Source: an uncultured Sutterellaceae bacterium
Lineage (GTDB): Bacteria > Pseudomonadota > Gammaproteobacteria > Burkholderiales > Burkholderiaceae_F
Assembly: GCA_902797695.1 (NCBI GenBank)
Contig: CADBTW010000005.1
Span: 1 to 64,000 of the forward strand
Direction: 5' to 3'
Length of the DNA: 64,000 nt
Shown: piece by piece, positions 19,592 to 29,518 of the stretch
How positions within the stretch are numbered: position 1 is the first letter of the stretch
Layout: each line of letters starts with the position of its first letter
The notes under the pieces: generated by a model
The model's database searches: none
Told to the model about the DNA's origin: nothing
What the model saw: only the letters and a program-made list of their open reading frames with translations
Made by a program: the position numbers and the translations under genes

Positions 19592-21241
19592 CTAGCCCTC
19601 CTGGATGTCGGAATCCTGCCTCGGGCGCCTGTAGGAACGGCGCTGGGCAGTGACCCTGCGGTCGGATTCCGGGGGCACGAAGAACCCGGTCGGCGCCTCG
19701 GGAGCGGCAGCGCGCTTCTGGCGGCGCGGCCTGCGGCTCCCCGAGTCGCGGTCGCCCCTGCGGCCGCCTCGTGAAGCGGGCCTCGCGTCATCCTCCTCGG
19801 GCTCCTCCCCGGCCCCGGCCGGCCTCGGGCCTTCGCCCGGCACCGGGTTGAGCGCGAGGGAAAGGGGGTCGAACGAAGGCGCGGCGGACTTCTGGGCGGA
19901 CTCCTGCGGGGGCTTCCGGCGCGAAGACCTGGAGCCCGCGCTCCGGGCCTCGCGTTCAGCCGCCGCGACGAGGTCGTGGCGCTCTTCCTCACCCGCCTCG
20001 TAGAAGCGCTTCCACCACTTCACGACATCAAGCGGCACATCCCCGTTCTGGCTCCTGAGCAGCATGAAGTCGTAGGCCGCGCGGAACTTGGGATGCGAAA
20101 CGAGCGCAAACGACATCTTCCCGAACCGGCGCTCGAACCGGTACTGGAGCATCCAGATCATCTGAATGTCCGCGAGATACCGGCGCTGGATGACGAGCTT
20201 TTCGCACTGGGTCTTCAGAACGGCGTCGCACGCCTCGTAGAGCGCCTGCGCCCGGCTCTTCCCCTTCTGCTCGAACGCGTTCCAGCGCCGCACGGCCTGC
20301 GGCCAGAGAAGCGTCGCGAAGAGGAACGAGGGGGAGGTCTTCTTCCCCGCGTTGATCCGCTCGTCGGTCCGCTTCAGAGCAAGCATCATGAAGCGTTCGC
20401 CCGCCGACTCCGTGTCCATCATGTCGAGGACGGGGAGCAGCCCGTGGTGCAGGCCCTCCTTCCTGAACTCCTCGACGCACGCGACCGCGTGGCCGCTCGT
20501 GAGCAGCTTGATGATCTCGTCGAAGAGCCTCGCGTCCGGGACATTGTCGAGGAGCTTCGCCATCCTCGGGATGGGCCGGCGAGTCGCCTCGTCGATCCGG
20601 AAGCCGAGCTTCGCCGCGATCCGCACCGCGCGCATCATCCGGACGGGATCCTCGCGGTAGCGCACCTCGGGATCCCCGATGATCCGCAGGCAGCGGCGCT
20701 TCAGGTCCTCGTAGCCGTCATGGTAGTCGAGCACCTCCTGCGTCGCGGGGTCGTAGTAGAGCGCGTTGATCGTAAAGTCCCGGCGCGCCGCGTCCTCCCA
20801 CATTTCGCCGAAGATGTTGTCGGAAATGACCCGCCCGGCGGCATCCTTCCGGACGCCGTGGGAGTCGAGGGAGCGGAAGGTCGCGCATTCGATCACTTCG
20901 CGCCCGAAGATCACGTGGACCAGCCTGAAGCGGCGGCCGATGATGATCGCGCGCCTCTGGCAGGCCTTCACTTCCTCCGGGGTCGCGTCGGTCGCGACGT
21001 CGAAGTCCTTCGGCTTCACGCCGAGCAGCATGTCGCGGACCGCGCCGCCGACCACGTACGCCTTGAATCCCCGGCGCTGGAGCGCCTCGCACGTCCTGAT
21101 CGCCTGCCAGGCCACCATCTCGGGGCGGATCCCATGCTCGGAAGCGGGGATCCTGCGCGGCGTCTTCCTGATTTCCGCCGCTCCGGACCCTCTTTCGAAA
21201 AGGGTCCTCACCCTGTGAACTAGATTTTGAAAAACAGCCAT
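19592..21241 (-). CDS. pcnB: Poly(A) polymerase I
   Basis: Adds 3' poly(A) tails that promote RNA decay. From the ATG of MAVFQNLVHR it is 549 residues. The nucleotidyltransferase site KPKDFDVATDA (about residues 90-100) follows AYVVGGAVRD. The RNA-binding RRDFTINALYYD and EDPVRMMRAVR segments identify the PcnB family rather than CCA-adding enzymes. The last 120 residues are a low-complexity Pro/Arg/Gly tail typical of betaproteobacterial PcnB. A terminator separates it from hda. Confidence 0.95.
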   Translation of the reverse strand: MAVFQNLVHRVRTLFERGSGAAEIRKTPRRIPASEHGIRPEMVAWQAIRTCEALQRRGFKAYVVGGAVRDMLLGVKPKDFDVATDATPEEVKACQRRAIIIGRRFRLVHVIFGREVIECATFRSLDSHGVRKDAAGRVISDNIFGEMWEDAARRDFTINALYYDPATQEVLDYHDGYEDLKRRCLRIIGDPEVRYREDPVRMMRAVRIAAKLGFRIDEATRRPIPRMAKLLDNVPDARLFDEIIKLLTSGHAVACVEEFRKEGLHHGLLPVLDMMDTESAGERFMMLALKRTDERINAGKKTSPSFLFATLLWPQAVRRWNAFEQKGKSRAQALYEACDAVLKTQCEKLVIQRRYLADIQMIWMLQYRFERRFGKMSFALVSHPKFRAAYDFMLLRSQNGDVPLDVVKWWKRFYEAGEEERHDLVAAAEREARSAGSRSSRRKPPQESAQKSAAPSFDPLSLALNPVPGEGPRPAGAGEEPEEDDARPASRGGRRGDRDSGSRRPRRQKRAAAPEAPTGFFVPPESDRRVTAQRRSYRRPRQDSDIQEG

Positions 21242-21303
21242 CGTCTGATTGTCAGTATTCTTCTCGTGCAGCCTCCCGGGGCATCCCGTCGCGGACCTCT
21301 TGG

Positions 21304-21324
21304 AAAAAAGCCGGCGCCGGGCTT
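21304..21324 (-). terminator. Terminator after hda
   Basis: On the minus strand an AAAGCC/GGCTTT stem around a GC-rich loop is followed by a run of T. It starts about 20 nt after the hda stop and implies that pcnB has its own promoter. Confidence 0.7.
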
Positions 21325-21344
21325 TGCCGAACGGCATCGGGAGG

Positions 21345-22049
21345 CTATTTCTGCAACATTTTAGAAGCGCCCGCCCCGGACCCTGCCAGCTCTCCTGAGG
21401 AGAAACACTCCCTCAGGAGCTGCCGCGTGATCTTCCGCGAGGCGCCGAGCGCGAACCGCTCCACTTCAAAAAGCGCTTCCGAGAGCGTTCCCATGTCGCG
21501 CGGCAGGTGCTCTAGCATCCACTGCCTCGCGTCATCAGGGAGCTCGATCGAGCTGTCGGCCGCGAGCTTCTTCAGCGCGACGTCCTTCTGCTCGTCGGTA
21601 AGGGGGCGGACCTGGAAGACGAGCCCCCAGGAAAGGCGGGAAATGACGTCCGGCCGGCCCTTCATCAGAGAAGGCGCCTGGCGCCCCGCCGCTATCAGGT
21701 GGTACCCTCCGGAGCTCTCCTCGGCGTGGTTCCGCACTTCGTTCATCAGCTCGAAGAGCTTCTGGCTGTCCGGGTCGGACAGTTCCCCGACGTCGTCAAC
21801 CGTGTACAGCCTGCGGCCTTCCGAAAACACCGGGACACGCTCGGCGCCCGCGAGCGGGTCCATCGCGTGAAGCAGGTGCGTGCACCCGACCCCGGTCTCC
21901 CCCCAGAGATAAAGGAAGCGCGGTCCCTTTCCCGACAATTCCATGCCCCGGAGAAGCGAAACAAGCTCCGCGTTGTCTCCTATGGCGAAATTGTCCAGGC
22001 TCGGGGCAGGGCGGATCTGCAGGTCCAGGGTAAGCTGCTTCTGTGCCAT
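21345..22049 (-). CDS. hda: DnaA regulatory inactivator Hda
   Basis: A 234-residue AAA+ protein resembling the DnaA ATPase domain. With the beta clamp, Hda stimulates ATP hydrolysis by DnaA. The N-terminal QLTLDLQIRPAPSLDNF contains the clamp-binding motif. The Walker A is altered (GETGVGCTH, Cys in place of Lys), which fits Hda, whose Walker A is also non-standard in E. coli. The arginine-finger-bearing SRLSWGL segment is present. It diverges from purM. Confidence 0.93.
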   Translation of the reverse strand: MAQKQLTLDLQIRPAPSLDNFAIGDNAELVSLLRGMELSGKGPRFLYLWGETGVGCTHLLHAMDPLAGAERVPVFSEGRRLYTVDDVGELSDPDSQKLFELMNEVRNHAEESSGGYHLIAAGRQAPSLMKGRPDVISRLSWGLVFQVRPLTDEQKDVALKKLAADSSIELPDDARQWMLEHLPRDMGTLSEALFEVERFALGASRKITRQLLRECFSSGELAGSGAGASKMLQK

Positions 22050-22211
22050 GGGCGGGAAAGGCCGGCCGCTCCGGGCAGGCAGGGAAGGCGCACCTATCCG
22101 TCCGCCGGGCGAAGCCGAGGCTAAAATCTCTTAGAATGAAGTCAAAGCGCTGGACCTGAAGTTTAGCGCGCCAATCCTCTTTTCTCATGTTTCTCTGAGA
22201 CATTTCTACTC

Positions 22212-23243
22212 ATGACCCAACTCTCCTACGATGCGGCCGGTGTTTCGATCGACAACGGCGACGAACTGGTTGAGCGCATCAAGCCCTTCGCAAAGCGCAC
22301 GCTGATCCCCGGAGTCCTCGGATCCATCGGCGGTTTCGGCGCCTTGTTTGAAATCAGCAAGGAATACAAGGAACCTGTCCTTGTCTCGGGCACGGACGGC
22401 GTTGGCACGAAGCTGATGCTCGCCTTCAAGCTGAACCGCCACGACACCGTGGGCCAGGACCTCGTTGCCATGAGCGTGAACGACGTCCTCGTGCAGGGCG
22501 CCCGCAATGTCTTCTTCCTCGACTACTTCTCCTGCGGCAAACTCGACGTGAACATCGCGGAGCGTGTCGTGAAGGGCGTCGCCCACGGCTGCGAGCTGGC
22601 GGGCTGCGCGCTGATCGGCGGGGAAACCGCTGAAATGCCGGGCATGTACCCGGAAGGCGAGTACGACCTCGCGGGCTTCGCGGTCGGTGTCGTGGAAAAG
22701 AAGGAAATCATCGACGGCAGCAAGGTGAAGCCCGGGGACGCCGTCCTCGGACTTGCCTCTTCCGGTCCCCACAGCAACGGCTTCTCGCTCATCCGCAAGA
22801 TCGTCGAGGTGAGCGGCGCGAGCTGGGACATGCCCTTTGACGGGGCGACGCTTGCCGATCGCCTGATGGAGCCGACACGCATCTACTGCAAGCCGGTCAT
22901 GAACGTGATGAAGAAGGTCCAGATCCACGCGATGGCCCACATCACGGGCGGCGGCCTCGTCGAGAACGTTCCGCGCGTGCTCCCGGCCGGCACCCAGGTC
23001 GTGATCCACAAGGACGCGTGGCGCCGTCCCGCGATCTTCGACTGGCTGCAGAAGGAAGGCGGCGTCGCGGATGACGAGATGCTCCGCGTGTTCAACAACG
23101 GCATCGGCCTCGTCGTGATCGTGTCCGCCGAGGAAGCGGACGCCGCCGCGAAGGCCTTCGAAGCGGAAGGCGAAACCGTCTACCGCCTCGGCGAAGTGGT
23201 CGGGAAGGCGGACGCCGCCGCGCCTGGCTGCGTCGTGATCTGA
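22212..23243 (+). CDS. purM: Phosphoribosylformylglycinamidine cyclo-ligase (AIR synthetase)
   Basis: Closes the imidazole ring in de novo purine synthesis. The 343-residue length is typical. [15 protein letters not shown] at the N terminus, GTDGVGTKL, the Gly-rich [11 protein letters not shown] and [15 protein letters not shown] mark the family. It is a single gene with its own terminator. No purN is adjacent. Confidence 0.98.
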   Translation: MTQLSYDAAGVSIDNGDELVERIKPFAKRTLIPGVLGSIGGFGALFEISKEYKEPVLVSGTDGVGTKLMLAFKLNRHDTVGQDLVAMSVNDVLVQGARNVFFLDYFSCGKLDVNIAERVVKGVAHGCELAGCALIGGETAEMPGMYPEGEYDLAGFAVGVVEKKEIIDGSKVKPGDAVLGLASSGPHSNGFSLIRKIVEVSGASWDMPFDGATLADRLMEPTRIYCKPVMNVMKKVQIHAMAHITGGGLVENVPRVLPAGTQVVIHKDAWRRPAIFDWLQKEGGVADDEMLRVFNNGIGLVVIVSAEEADAAAKAFEAEGETVYRLGEVVGKADAAAPGCVVI

Positions 23244-23299
23244 CAGGCAGGAAGGCGGCCCCGCAGTTCGCCCTCGCGGCGGCCGCCGGAAAGAGAAGA

Positions 23300-23335
23300 A
23301 AGGCCGGAACTTATTCCTCGGTTCCGGTCTTTTTT
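23300..23335 (+). terminator. Terminator of purM
   Basis: An 11-bp stem (23300-23310 with 23321-23331, one G-U pair) with a 10-nt loop and a T6 tract, 57 nt after the purM stop. Confidence 0.85.
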
Positions 23336-23383
23336 CATGCCCTGACAAAGGCGCTCCGGGCGCCGAAGCGGGAGGCCGCGGGA

Positions 23384-24343
23384 TCACTCGCCCAGGGCGC
23401 CCCCACGCGGAAGCCCCCAGTCGAGGGAAAGCGCATAGTCCGCCGCCCGCTGCAGACCGCCCGGCTCGAACGGATCGAACACCCGCTTTTCCTTCATCGA
23501 ACGAAGCCAAGTGATCTGGCGCTTCGCGAGCTGCCGGGTCGCCGCGACAGCCTTGTCGCGGAACTCTCCAGCGGTCGTCATCCCGCCGAGGTGCTCGATC
23601 GCCTGCCGGTAGCCGACCGAGCGCATCGCGCTGCTCAGCGGATCGTACCCGGGCTCCTTCATGAGGCGCCGCATTTCATCGAGGAACCCCGAGCGCAGCA
23701 TCCCGTCGAACCGCTCCGCGATCCTCCGATGGAGTTCGGAGCGGTCCCCCGGAATGAGGGCGATCACGGAAAGCGCGAACGGCGGCCCCTTCCTCTCCTG
23801 CTCCGCGATGAAGGCGGACATAGGGCGGCCGGTCATCCGATAGACCTCGATCGCCCGGGAAATCCTCTGCCTGTCGTTCGGTTTCAGGCGATCCGCCGTC
23901 TCCGGGTCCACCGCCCGGAGCGCTTCCCGCATGGCGGGCCAGCCTTTCTCCTCGCCTTCCCGCGCGACCGACTCGCGCACGACGGGGTCCGTCGCCGGAA
24001 GCTCGGCGAGCCCCTTCAGAAGCGCGTTCGCGTAAAGCATCGTGCCGCCGGCGAGGATCGGAAGCCTTCCGCGCGAGCGGATTTCCGGGATGAGCCGCGA
24101 GCTGTCCGCCACGAAGTCCGCGACGCTGTAGGGCTCGCCGATTCCCCGAATGTCGATCAGGTGATGCGGAACGTTTCCGCGCTCGGCCGCATCCGGCTTC
24201 GCGGTTCCGATGTCCATCCCGCGGTAGACGAGCGCGGAATCGACCGAAATCACTTCCGACGGGATCCGCTTCGCGATTTCAAGCGAAAGCGCGGTCTTCC
24301 CGCTCGCCGTCGGCCCGAGGATCATCAGCGCGTCGAGGCTCAC
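23384..24343 (-). CDS. miaA: tRNA dimethylallyltransferase MiaA
   Basis: Prenylates A37 of tRNAs that read codons starting with U. The 319-residue protein has the P-loop GPTASGKTALS at residues 9-19, SVDSALVYRGMDIGTAKP, AGGTMLYANALLKG and the late RQLAKRQITWLR. It begins 3 nt after the mutL stop, the common mutL-miaA order. Confidence 0.97.
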   Translation of the reverse strand: MSLDALMILGPTASGKTALSLEIAKRIPSEVISVDSALVYRGMDIGTAKPDAAERGNVPHHLIDIRGIGEPYSVADFVADSSRLIPEIRSRGRLPILAGGTMLYANALLKGLAELPATDPVVRESVAREGEEKGWPAMREALRAVDPETADRLKPNDRQRISRAIEVYRMTGRPMSAFIAEQERKGPPFALSVIALIPGDRSELHRRIAERFDGMLRSGFLDEMRRLMKEPGYDPLSSAMRSVGYRQAIEHLGGMTTAGEFRDKAVAATRQLAKRQITWLRSMKEKRVFDPFEPGGLQRAADYALSLDWGLPRGGALGE

Positions 24344-24346
24344 TCC

Positions 24347-26335
24347 CTACCTCCCCCTCAGGAAAAGCCGGTCCAGGTCCTCGAGCGACATCTGGATCCA
24401 GGTCGGCCGGCCGTGGTTGCATTCGTCCGAGCGGCTCGTGCGCTCCATGGACCGGAGGAGCGCGTTCATTTCCTCAAGGCTGAGGACGCGGTGCGCGCGA
24501 ACCGCACTGTGGCAGGCCATTGTCGAGAGAATGTCGTTCCGGTGCTCTTCGAGCACACGGGTTCCGCCGTATTTCCGGAAGTCGGAGAGGATCTCCCGTA
24601 TCATTTCCGGTCCCTCCTTCTCGATCGCCGGAGCGATCACGGCGGGCACGCTCCGGAGCCTGAGATGCTCGGGGGACGCGGCGGAAAGATCGAGCCCGAG
24701 TTCCGAAAGCTCCTCCTCATGCTCCTCGAAGGCCGCCATCGCGAGGGGGTCGACCGAGAAGACGAGGGGAATCAGGAGCTGCTGGACCGGGATCTTCCTC
24801 TCGTCCATCTGCTGCTTCAGCCGCTCGTAGCAGATCCGTTCGTGCGCCGCGTGCATGTCGATGATCACGAGTCCCTCACGGTTTTCCGCGAGCACGTAGA
24901 TCCCGCCCACCTGCGCGAGCGCGCGTCCGAGCGGGAAGGGATTGCTGTCGGTCGGAGCGGGAACGGACTCTCGGACCTCGGCACGGGTTCCTCGCCCGGT
25001 CGAGAGCTGGAGCCGGACCGAATCCGCTCCGGCCGGGCCCGCTTCAGCCGGCTCCCCGCCCCGGGAACCCCGGGAGGGTTCGGCCGCCCCGCCCCCGTCC
25101 CTTCCGTCCGTTTCGAAAAGCTTCAGGTAGGACGCCCCGGGAAGCGCCGGGCGCCTCCGGTCCCAGCTCGGCTCCCAGCCACTCCGGGGAGCGCTGCGGC
25201 TGAACCCCGGGACTTCGCTTGCCGCGTCGGCGGAGACGCCCGCGGCCATGGATGACGGCACGGGCGCTCCGGACGCAGGCTTTTCACCCGGATTCCCCGG
25301 GGCTTCCTGCTTCCCGAGAGAGGAAATCGCCGGGGCGAGCGCCGCCTCGACCGCATGGAACACGAACTGATGGACCCGCTGGCCCTCGCGGAACCGGATC
25401 TCGTTCTTTGTCGGGTGGACATTCACGTCGACCTGCGTCGGATCCACGTCGAGGAAAAGGCAGAAGGACGGCTGGGCGCCCCCGTACAGCACGTCGCTGT
25501 AGCCTTGCTTCAGCGCGTGGAGCAGCATCCGGTCCTTGACGCAACGGCCGTTCACGAAGAAATACTGCGCGTCGCTCTTCGAGCGGGCCGCGGCAGGCGT
25601 GCTGACCCATCCCCGGACTTCGAGCCCCGCAGCCGACGCATAGACTTCCCGGGACTGCTCCTCGAACCCCCTCGGGAGAATCGCGTTCGCCCTCGTGCGG
25701 GGATCGGCCTTCGGCAGCACGAGGACCGCCCGGCCGTTCGCGAGGAACCTCATGTCGACCGAGGGGTGCGAGAGCGCCGCGTGCTCGAACTGCCTCAGGC
25801 AGTGCGCGGTTTCCGTCGCTTCCGATCTGAGGAACTTGCGGCGCGCCGGGGTCTTGTAGAAGAGGTCCGTCACCTCGACCCGGGTCCCCGCTTCGCCCGA
25901 CGCGGGGGAAACCCCTCCTTCGCCGATCGACCAGGCCTCGTCCGCGCCCCGCACCCTGGAGGTGAGGGTGAGGCCCGCGACAGACGCGATCGAGGCGAGC
26001 GCCTCGCCCCGGAATCCGAGGCTGCGGACGCTTTCAAGCTCGACCAGGTTCCGGATCTTGCTCGTCGCGTGGCGCTTCAGCGCGAGCGGCAGCTCTTCCT
26101 TCGGGATCCCGCAGCCGTTGTCGGAAACGGCGATCCGCCTGAGGCCTCCCCCTTCGATCCGGACCTCGATCCGGTCCGCGCCTGAGTCGAGGGCGTTCTC
26201 GACAAGCTCCTTCACGACGGAGGCCGGCCGCTCGACCACTTCGCCTGCCGCGATCTGGCTGATCAGCTGGTCAGAGAGCTCGGCGATCGGCCGCCTCGCC
26301 TCCCTTTCAGCCATGTTCTCAACTGCTGCTTCCAT
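24347..26335 (-). CDS. mutL: DNA mismatch repair protein MutL with endonuclease motif
   Basis: The GHKL ATPase core is complete: ELVENALDSGA, DNGCGI, TSKI, GFRGEAL. I chose the ATG at 26335 (662 residues) because GGAGA precedes it; ATGs at 26359 and 26314 are alternatives. A Ser/Pro/Gly-rich linker (about residues 335-450) joins the C-terminal dimerisation domain. That domain carries DMHAAHERICYE at 24824-24859, matching the DQHA(X)2E(X)4E nuclease motif apart from Q to M, plus ACHSAVRA and CNHGRP metal-site motifs. It should therefore nick DNA itself, unlike E. coli MutL. Confidence 0.96.
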   Translation of the reverse strand: MEAAVENMAEREARRPIAELSDQLISQIAAGEVVERPASVVKELVENALDSGADRIEVRIEGGGLRRIAVSDNGCGIPKEELPLALKRHATSKIRNLVELESVRSLGFRGEALASIASVAGLTLTSRVRGADEAWSIGEGGVSPASGEAGTRVEVTDLFYKTPARRKFLRSEATETAHCLRQFEHAALSHPSVDMRFLANGRAVLVLPKADPRTRANAILPRGFEEQSREVYASAAGLEVRGWVSTPAAARSKSDAQYFFVNGRCVKDRMLLHALKQGYSDVLYGGAQPSFCLFLDVDPTQVDVNVHPTKNEIRFREGQRVHQFVFHAVEAALAPAISSLGKQEAPGNPGEKPASGAPVPSSMAAGVSADAASEVPGFSRSAPRSGWEPSWDRRRPALPGASYLKLFETDGRDGGGAAEPSRGSRGGEPAEAGPAGADSVRLQLSTGRGTRAEVRESVPAPTDSNPFPLGRALAQVGGIYVLAENREGLVIIDMHAAHERICYERLKQQMDERKIPVQQLLIPLVFSVDPLAMAAFEEHEEELSELGLDLSAASPEHLRLRSVPAVIAPAIEKEGPEMIREILSDFRKYGGTRVLEEHRNDILSTMACHSAVRAHRVLSLEEMNALLRSMERTSRSDECNHGRPTWIQMSLEDLDRLFLRGR

Positions 26336-26435
26336 CGCTTCTCCCGCTTCTCGTCCCATAGGCGACCGCCTTGGGTTTTTAACTTAAAATTGCTGCCTGC
26401 GCGTTTCAATTTCAGGACCAAAAGGCCGCCGGTCC

Positions 26436-27113
26436 ATGGACACAAATACACTTCTCCAGCTCTTCACCAACATGGATGCGTTCCTCGTCGCCCTCGCTTC
26501 CGAGCACGGGATGACGATCTACGCGGTCATGATGCTCATTTTCTACCTGGAGACCGGCGTGTTCCTCTTCTCCTTCCTGCCCGGAGACTCGCTGCTCTTT
26601 GTCGCCGGGACCGTTTCCGCCGCGAGCGCCGTGAGCCCGTGGGGACTCATGCTTGCAGTCATCATAGGGGCAATCGCCGGAAACACACAGGCCTACGCCT
26701 TCGGTCGGTGGTTCGGGAAGCGCATCTACACGGGCGCGGTCCCGCTCCTCAGGAAGGAAAAGCTCGCCCGTGCCCGTTCCTTCTACGAGAAGCACGGCGG
26801 AAAGACCGTTTTCCTCGGGCGATTCATCCCGATCATCCGCGCGTTCATCCCGATCATCGCCGGGGCAGCCGGCATGCGGTCCTCGCGGTTCGAGTTCTTC
26901 TCCATGACGGGCGCCGTCGCCTGGGCGGTCGTGATGATCGGGGCGGGGCACCTTTTCGGAAACATCCCGTTCGTGAAGAACAACCTCTCCCTCATCCTGC
27001 TGCTCGGGGTCGCGTCCGCGTTCTCCGCGCCGGTCTTCCTCGGCTGGGTCGCCCGGATGCTGCGGCAGAGGAAGGAGAAGGAGGTTGTTCCGGCCTCGGT
27101 CTCGCGGGAATAG
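26436..27113 (+). CDS. DedA-family membrane protein
   Basis: A 225-residue inner-membrane protein of the DedA (VTT domain) family, linked in other bacteria to polyprenyl-phosphate or phospholipid flipping and envelope homeostasis. ETGVFLFSFLPGDSLLF near residues 36-52, FLGRFIPIIRAFIPIIAGAAGM and AVAWAVVMI are family hallmarks, including the re-entrant helix with its Pro and Arg. It diverges from mutL and ends in a strong two-way terminator. Confidence 0.93.
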   Translation: MDTNTLLQLFTNMDAFLVALASEHGMTIYAVMMLIFYLETGVFLFSFLPGDSLLFVAGTVSAASAVSPWGLMLAVIIGAIAGNTQAYAFGRWFGKRIYTGAVPLLRKEKLARARSFYEKHGGKTVFLGRFIPIIRAFIPIIAGAAGMRSSRFEFFSMTGAVAWAVVMIGAGHLFGNIPFVKNNLSLILLLGVASAFSAPVFLGWVARMLRQRKEKEVVPASVSRE

Positions 27114-27136
27114 CCTGGCCCCCCGCCTTCCCTTAA

Positions 27137-27171
27137 AAAAGGCGGCCTTTCCTTGAAAAAGGCCGCCTTTT
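27137..27171. terminator. Bidirectional terminator between the DedA gene and pgk
   Basis: A perfect 14-bp stem (27137-27150 with 27158-27171), loop CCTTGAA, with an A-tract on the left and a T-tract on the right. It can stop both the plus-strand DedA transcript and the minus-strand pgk transcript. Confidence 0.9.
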
Positions 27172-27197
27172 CCCATGCGCTCACTGCCCGGACGCGG

Positions 27198-28400
27198 CTA
27201 GTCGTCAGCCCGATCCTCAAGCGCCGCCACCGCGGGAAGCGTCTTTCCCTCAAGGAACTCGAGGAACGCGCCGCCGCCGGTCGAGATGTAGGAGATCCGG
27301 TCCGCGATTCCGAACTGCTTCACGGCGGAAACGGTGTCACCGCCCCCCGCGATCGAGAAGGCTCCCCCTTCGGTCGCTTCCGCGACCGCCTCGGCGAGCG
27401 CCTTCGTGCCGCCGGCGAAGGGTTCCATTTCGAAGACGCCGACCGGGCCGTTCCAGACGATCGTCTTCGAGGAGGCGACTTCAGCAGCAAGGGCCCTGCG
27501 CGATTCCGGTCCGATGTCGAGGATCATCTCGTCAGGCTGCACGTCGCAGACCGCGCAGGTTCGCACGGGCCCCTCGGCGGAGAAGGTCTTCGAGACGACG
27601 ACATCCGTCGGGAGCGGCATCGTGGCGCCCTTCGACGCGAGCTTCTCCAGCACCTTCAGGCATTCGGGCACGAGGTCGGGCTCAGCGAGGGACTTTCCGA
27701 TCGGAAGCCCCTTCGCGAGCAGGAACGTGTTCGCGATGCCGCCGCCCACCACGAGCCGGTCCACCCGGTCAGCGAGATGGTTGAGGATCGTGAGCTTGGT
27801 GGAAACCTTGGAACCCGCGACGATCGCCATCAGCGGATGCTTCGCCTCCTCGACCGCCTTGGTGAGGGCCTCGATCTCGCGGGCGAGGAGCGGGCCCGCG
27901 CAGGCAGCCTTCGCGAACTTCGCGACCCCGACCGTGGTCGCCTCGGCCCTGTGGGCCGTGCCGAAGGCGTCGTTCACGTACACGTCGCAGAGTGCTGCGT
28001 ACTTCTTCGCGAGCTCTTCGTTGTTCTTCTTCTCGCCCACATTCCCGCGGCAGTTCTCGAGGACCACTGCTTCGCCGGGCTTCACGTCAACCCCGTCGGC
28101 CCAGTCCTTCACGAGGCGCATCTCGGAGCCGAGGAGCTCGGAAAGGCGCGCGGCGACATGGACGAGGCTGTCAGCCTCGGTGAGCGCCCCTTCCTTCGGG
28201 CGCCCGAGGTGGCTCGTCACCATGACTGCCGCGCCTGCGCCAAGCGCCATGCGGATCGCCGGAATGGATGCTGCAAGCCGGGTTTCATCCGTAACGTTCC
28301 CGTTTTCGTCGTGGGGCGCGTTCAGATCGCTTCTGATCAGAACCCGCTTTCCGGCAAGGCATCCCGAGTTAACCAGTTCCTGCAGTGTCTTCACCCGCAT
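27198..28400 (-). CDS. pgk: Phosphoglycerate kinase
   Basis: Glycolytic enzyme of 400 residues. [13 protein letters not shown] (substrate site), [35 protein letters not shown] and the C-terminal GGGDTVSAV nucleotide loop are intact. It is the last gene of the tkt-gap-trmJ-pgk block, with a 125-nt leader after trmJ that may contain its own promoter. Confidence 0.98.
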   Translation of the reverse strand: MRVKTLQELVNSGCLAGKRVLIRSDLNAPHDENGNVTDETRLAASIPAIRMALGAGAAVMVTSHLGRPKEGALTEADSLVHVAARLSELLGSEMRLVKDWADGVDVKPGEAVVLENCRGNVGEKKNNEELAKKYAALCDVYVNDAFGTAHRAEATTVGVAKFAKAACAGPLLAREIEALTKAVEEAKHPLMAIVAGSKVSTKLTILNHLADRVDRLVVGGGIANTFLLAKGLPIGKSLAEPDLVPECLKVLEKLASKGATMPLPTDVVVSKTFSAEGPVRTCAVCDVQPDEMILDIGPESRRALAAEVASSKTIVWNGPVGVFEMEPFAGGTKALAEAVAEATEGGAFSIAGGGDTVSAVKQFGIADRISYISTGGGAFLEFLEGKTLPAVAALEDRADD

Positions 28401-28525
28401 GAGTCGCTCCGTAAAGTAAATGATGGCAGCAGGGGCGCCTTCAAGTCAGTAGAAGCGGTCCCTACCGGTTCCTGCGGCTATTTTAAAGGGGAGGGCGAGG
28501 TTGGAAAATCCCCGGCACCGACAGC

Positions 28526-29377
28526 CTATTCGGCGCGCCCCGCCTTCCAGCCCTTCTCCGCCTTCGCGGGCCGCCGGTCCTCCGTTTCCTTCTTCTGCCA
28601 CGCGGTCCGGGGCTTCAGGATGGCGGCGCAAACGGCCCGGAGCAGCACCACCTCGTCATCGGTCGGCGTCGCCCGGTCGAGGATCGTCCGCAACCTCGCC
28701 GTCATCCGACGCGGATCCCCCGGGCGCGTCATCCCGATCCGCGTAAGAGCCTCTTCGAGGTGCGCCGAAAGCCCGTTCATCGCCTCCGCGGACGCGGGAA
28801 CCCCGTGCCCGAAGCGTACCTCCCAGGGAAGCAGCGCGCCGCCCTGCCGCAACGCCTCCCGCATTTCGTACGCGCAGACCTGCACAGCCTGGGCGAGGTT
28901 GAGGCTCGGCATTCCGGAATCGGCGGGAATCGCGGCGATCCCCTGGCAGAGGAGGACCTCGGCGTTCGAGAGTCCGTCCCGTTCGGTGCCGAAGACGAAC
29001 GCGATGTCAGACTCCCCGGGGACCGCCTCCGGCTCGCTCCGAAGAAGCGACGCGGACTCTTCCGCCGCTTCCCTCAGGGGCATGATCGGGGGCCCATACT
29101 CGTGGTCGTAGCCCGAAAGCGCCCAGGCGAACCGCACGCCCTTCAGCGCCTCGGCGAGCGTTCCGCAGCTGCGGCTCCCCTCAAGCACGTCGGCCGCCTG
29201 CGTCGAAAGCCTCACTGCGTCGGGGTCCTTCCGATAGCCCGGCACCCTCGGGTTCGTCACCCAGAGTTTCCCGAACCCCATCGTCTTCACCGCCCTCGCG
29301 GCAGAACCGATGTTCGCCGTGATGCTCGGGTCGGCGAGAATGAAGCGGACCCGGTCCGCGTCCCTTCCGAGATCCAT
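28526..29377 (-). CDS. trmJ: tRNA (cytidine/uridine-2'-O-)-methyltransferase TrmJ
   Basis: A SpoU-type SPOUT methyltransferase of 283 residues. FILADPSITANIGSAARA at the N terminus, FGTERDGLSNAEV (cofactor loop) and the knot motif IPADSGMPSLNLAQAVQV are diagnostic. The length and C-terminal helical domain fit TrmJ, which methylates position 32 of tRNAs. It lies unusually between gap and pgk and is separated from each by more than 120 nt. Confidence 0.92.
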   Translation of the reverse strand: MDLGRDADRVRFILADPSITANIGSAARAVKTMGFGKLWVTNPRVPGYRKDPDAVRLSTQAADVLEGSRSCGTLAEALKGVRFAWALSGYDHEYGPPIMPLREAAEESASLLRSEPEAVPGESDIAFVFGTERDGLSNAEVLLCQGIAAIPADSGMPSLNLAQAVQVCAYEMREALRQGGALLPWEVRFGHGVPASAEAMNGLSAHLEEALTRIGMTRPGDPRRMTARLRTILDRATPTDDEVVLLRAVCAAILKPRTAWQKKETEDRRPAKAEKGWKAGRAE

Positions 29378-29518
29378 TGTTCAAGTCCTGAAGGAAAAAG
29401 AAAGGCGGAGGGGCGCCCCGTCCGGTGAGGGGAGGAGGCGTTCGCCGCACCTTCCTCTCCCCGGCCCGGCCCGGGGGAACCCTTCCGCCCGTCGGACGTC
29501 CCTGTGGAGGGCGACGGA

